Shown here in pieces: positions 24,334-24,535 of a stretch of 24,535 nt of DNA (the first letter of the stretch is position 1; every line of letters starts with the position of its first letter). Under the pieces are notes generated by a model that was not told where the DNA came from, searched no databases, and saw only the letters and a program-made list of their open reading frames with translations. Source of the stretch: JBLNDG01 sp050261415 (GTDB lineage Bacteria; Bacillota; Clostridia; Lutisporales; Lutisporaceae); the NCBI GenBank assembly GCA_050261415.1, contig JBLNDG010000129.1, forward strand, positions 1 to 24,535, written 5' to 3'. A program made the translations under genes and the position numbers.

Positions 24334-24535
24334 TTACAGGTTCTCGTTAATAAGCTCCTTCATAAGCCTGGAATCCAGATTCCCACCTGTTATTACAAAA
24401 GCAATGTTTTTACCGTTAAAGGCTTTTGGGTCTTTTCTCAGTGCGGCGACTCCTATGGCGCTTGAGGGCTCAGCTACAATTTTCTTCTTGTCCAGAAGAT
24501 ATTCAACAGCCTTCCTGATTTCCGCCTCATCTACT
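24334..24535 (-). CDS. Threonine/serine dehydratase-like PLP enzyme, C-terminal part (partial)
   Basis: The window holds only the last 66 codons; the gene starts beyond base 24535. The segment reads as the C-terminal part of a fold type II PLP enzyme. VAEPSSAIGVAALRK and KNIAFVITGGNLDSR correspond to the conserved AEPSGA and SGGN (phosphate-binding) stretches of threonine ammonia-lyase (IlvA/TdcB) and related serine dehydratases. The protein ends without an ACT regulatory domain, which favours the short catabolic (TdcB-like) form. The substrate cannot be fixed from this fragment. The terminator at 24291-24320 follows. Confidence 0.8.
   Translation of the reverse strand, partial: VDEAEIRKAVEYLLDKKKIVAEPSSAIGVAALRKDPKAFNGKNIAFVITGGNLDSRLMKELINENL

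Noticed and set aside
1..24535. CRISPR array, tRNA or rRNA genes
   Set aside because: No regularly spaced direct repeats and no cloverleaf or rRNA-like segments were seen on either strand.

Overview
The window reads as chromosomal DNA of an anaerobic, spore-forming, low-to-mid GC Firmicute of the class Clostridia. The basis is strong AGGAGG-type ribosome binding sites, frequent TTG and GTG starts, a CotF-like coat protein, a tetrahydrofolate riboswitch ahead of an ECF folate transporter gene, and clostridial-type chemotaxis genes. The species cannot be fixed from this sequence alone.

Layout. Bases 1-120 hold no gene but carry small hairpins that may be a mobile-element remnant. Bases 124-7137 form a sugar-uptake locus read on the minus strand. 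In transcription order it contains a ROK-family repressor with its own promoter and operator, a ROK sugar kinase, a class I mannose-6-phosphate isomerase, and the ATPase, permease and lipoprotein binding protein of a CUT2 (ribose-type) ABC importer. The kinase, isomerase and ATPase genes overlap by 4 bases at each junction. A 12-base operator core shared by the repressor promoter and the kinase leader suggests that the repressor controls both itself and the structural genes. Next come a 60-residue orphan ORF with its own terminator and a minus-strand chemotaxis block (7.6-14.1 kb).

The chemotaxis block is the most notable part. A CheY, CheD and a second CheY-like regulator are intact, but every large gene between them is broken. 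cheB and cheR each have a one-base frameshift. The chemoreceptor gene has lost its CheA/CheW-contacting hairpin tip in an out-of-frame deletion and has a further slip in a run of nine A. cheA has an in-frame TGA at a conserved Cys codon, a one-base frameshift, and a deletion that runs into what looks like a scrap of cheW. About 15 kb of other coding sequence, including a 5-kb ORF, shows no such lesion. Local gene decay, with loss of chemotaxis signalling, therefore explains this better than poor sequence quality.

The right part contains a TetR regulator divergent from a DedA-PAP2 fusion membrane protein, a CotF-like protein, a HutD-like cupin with a good promoter, and a ferritin-like protein. 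These are followed by a 1674-residue exported repeat protein with an S-layer-like N-terminus, Ig-like repeats and five C-terminal repeats. The window ends with a 109-residue unknown protein, a THF riboswitch plus folT, and the 3' end of a PLP-dependent threonine/serine dehydratase-like gene. Several bidirectional or strand-specific hairpin terminators separate these units.
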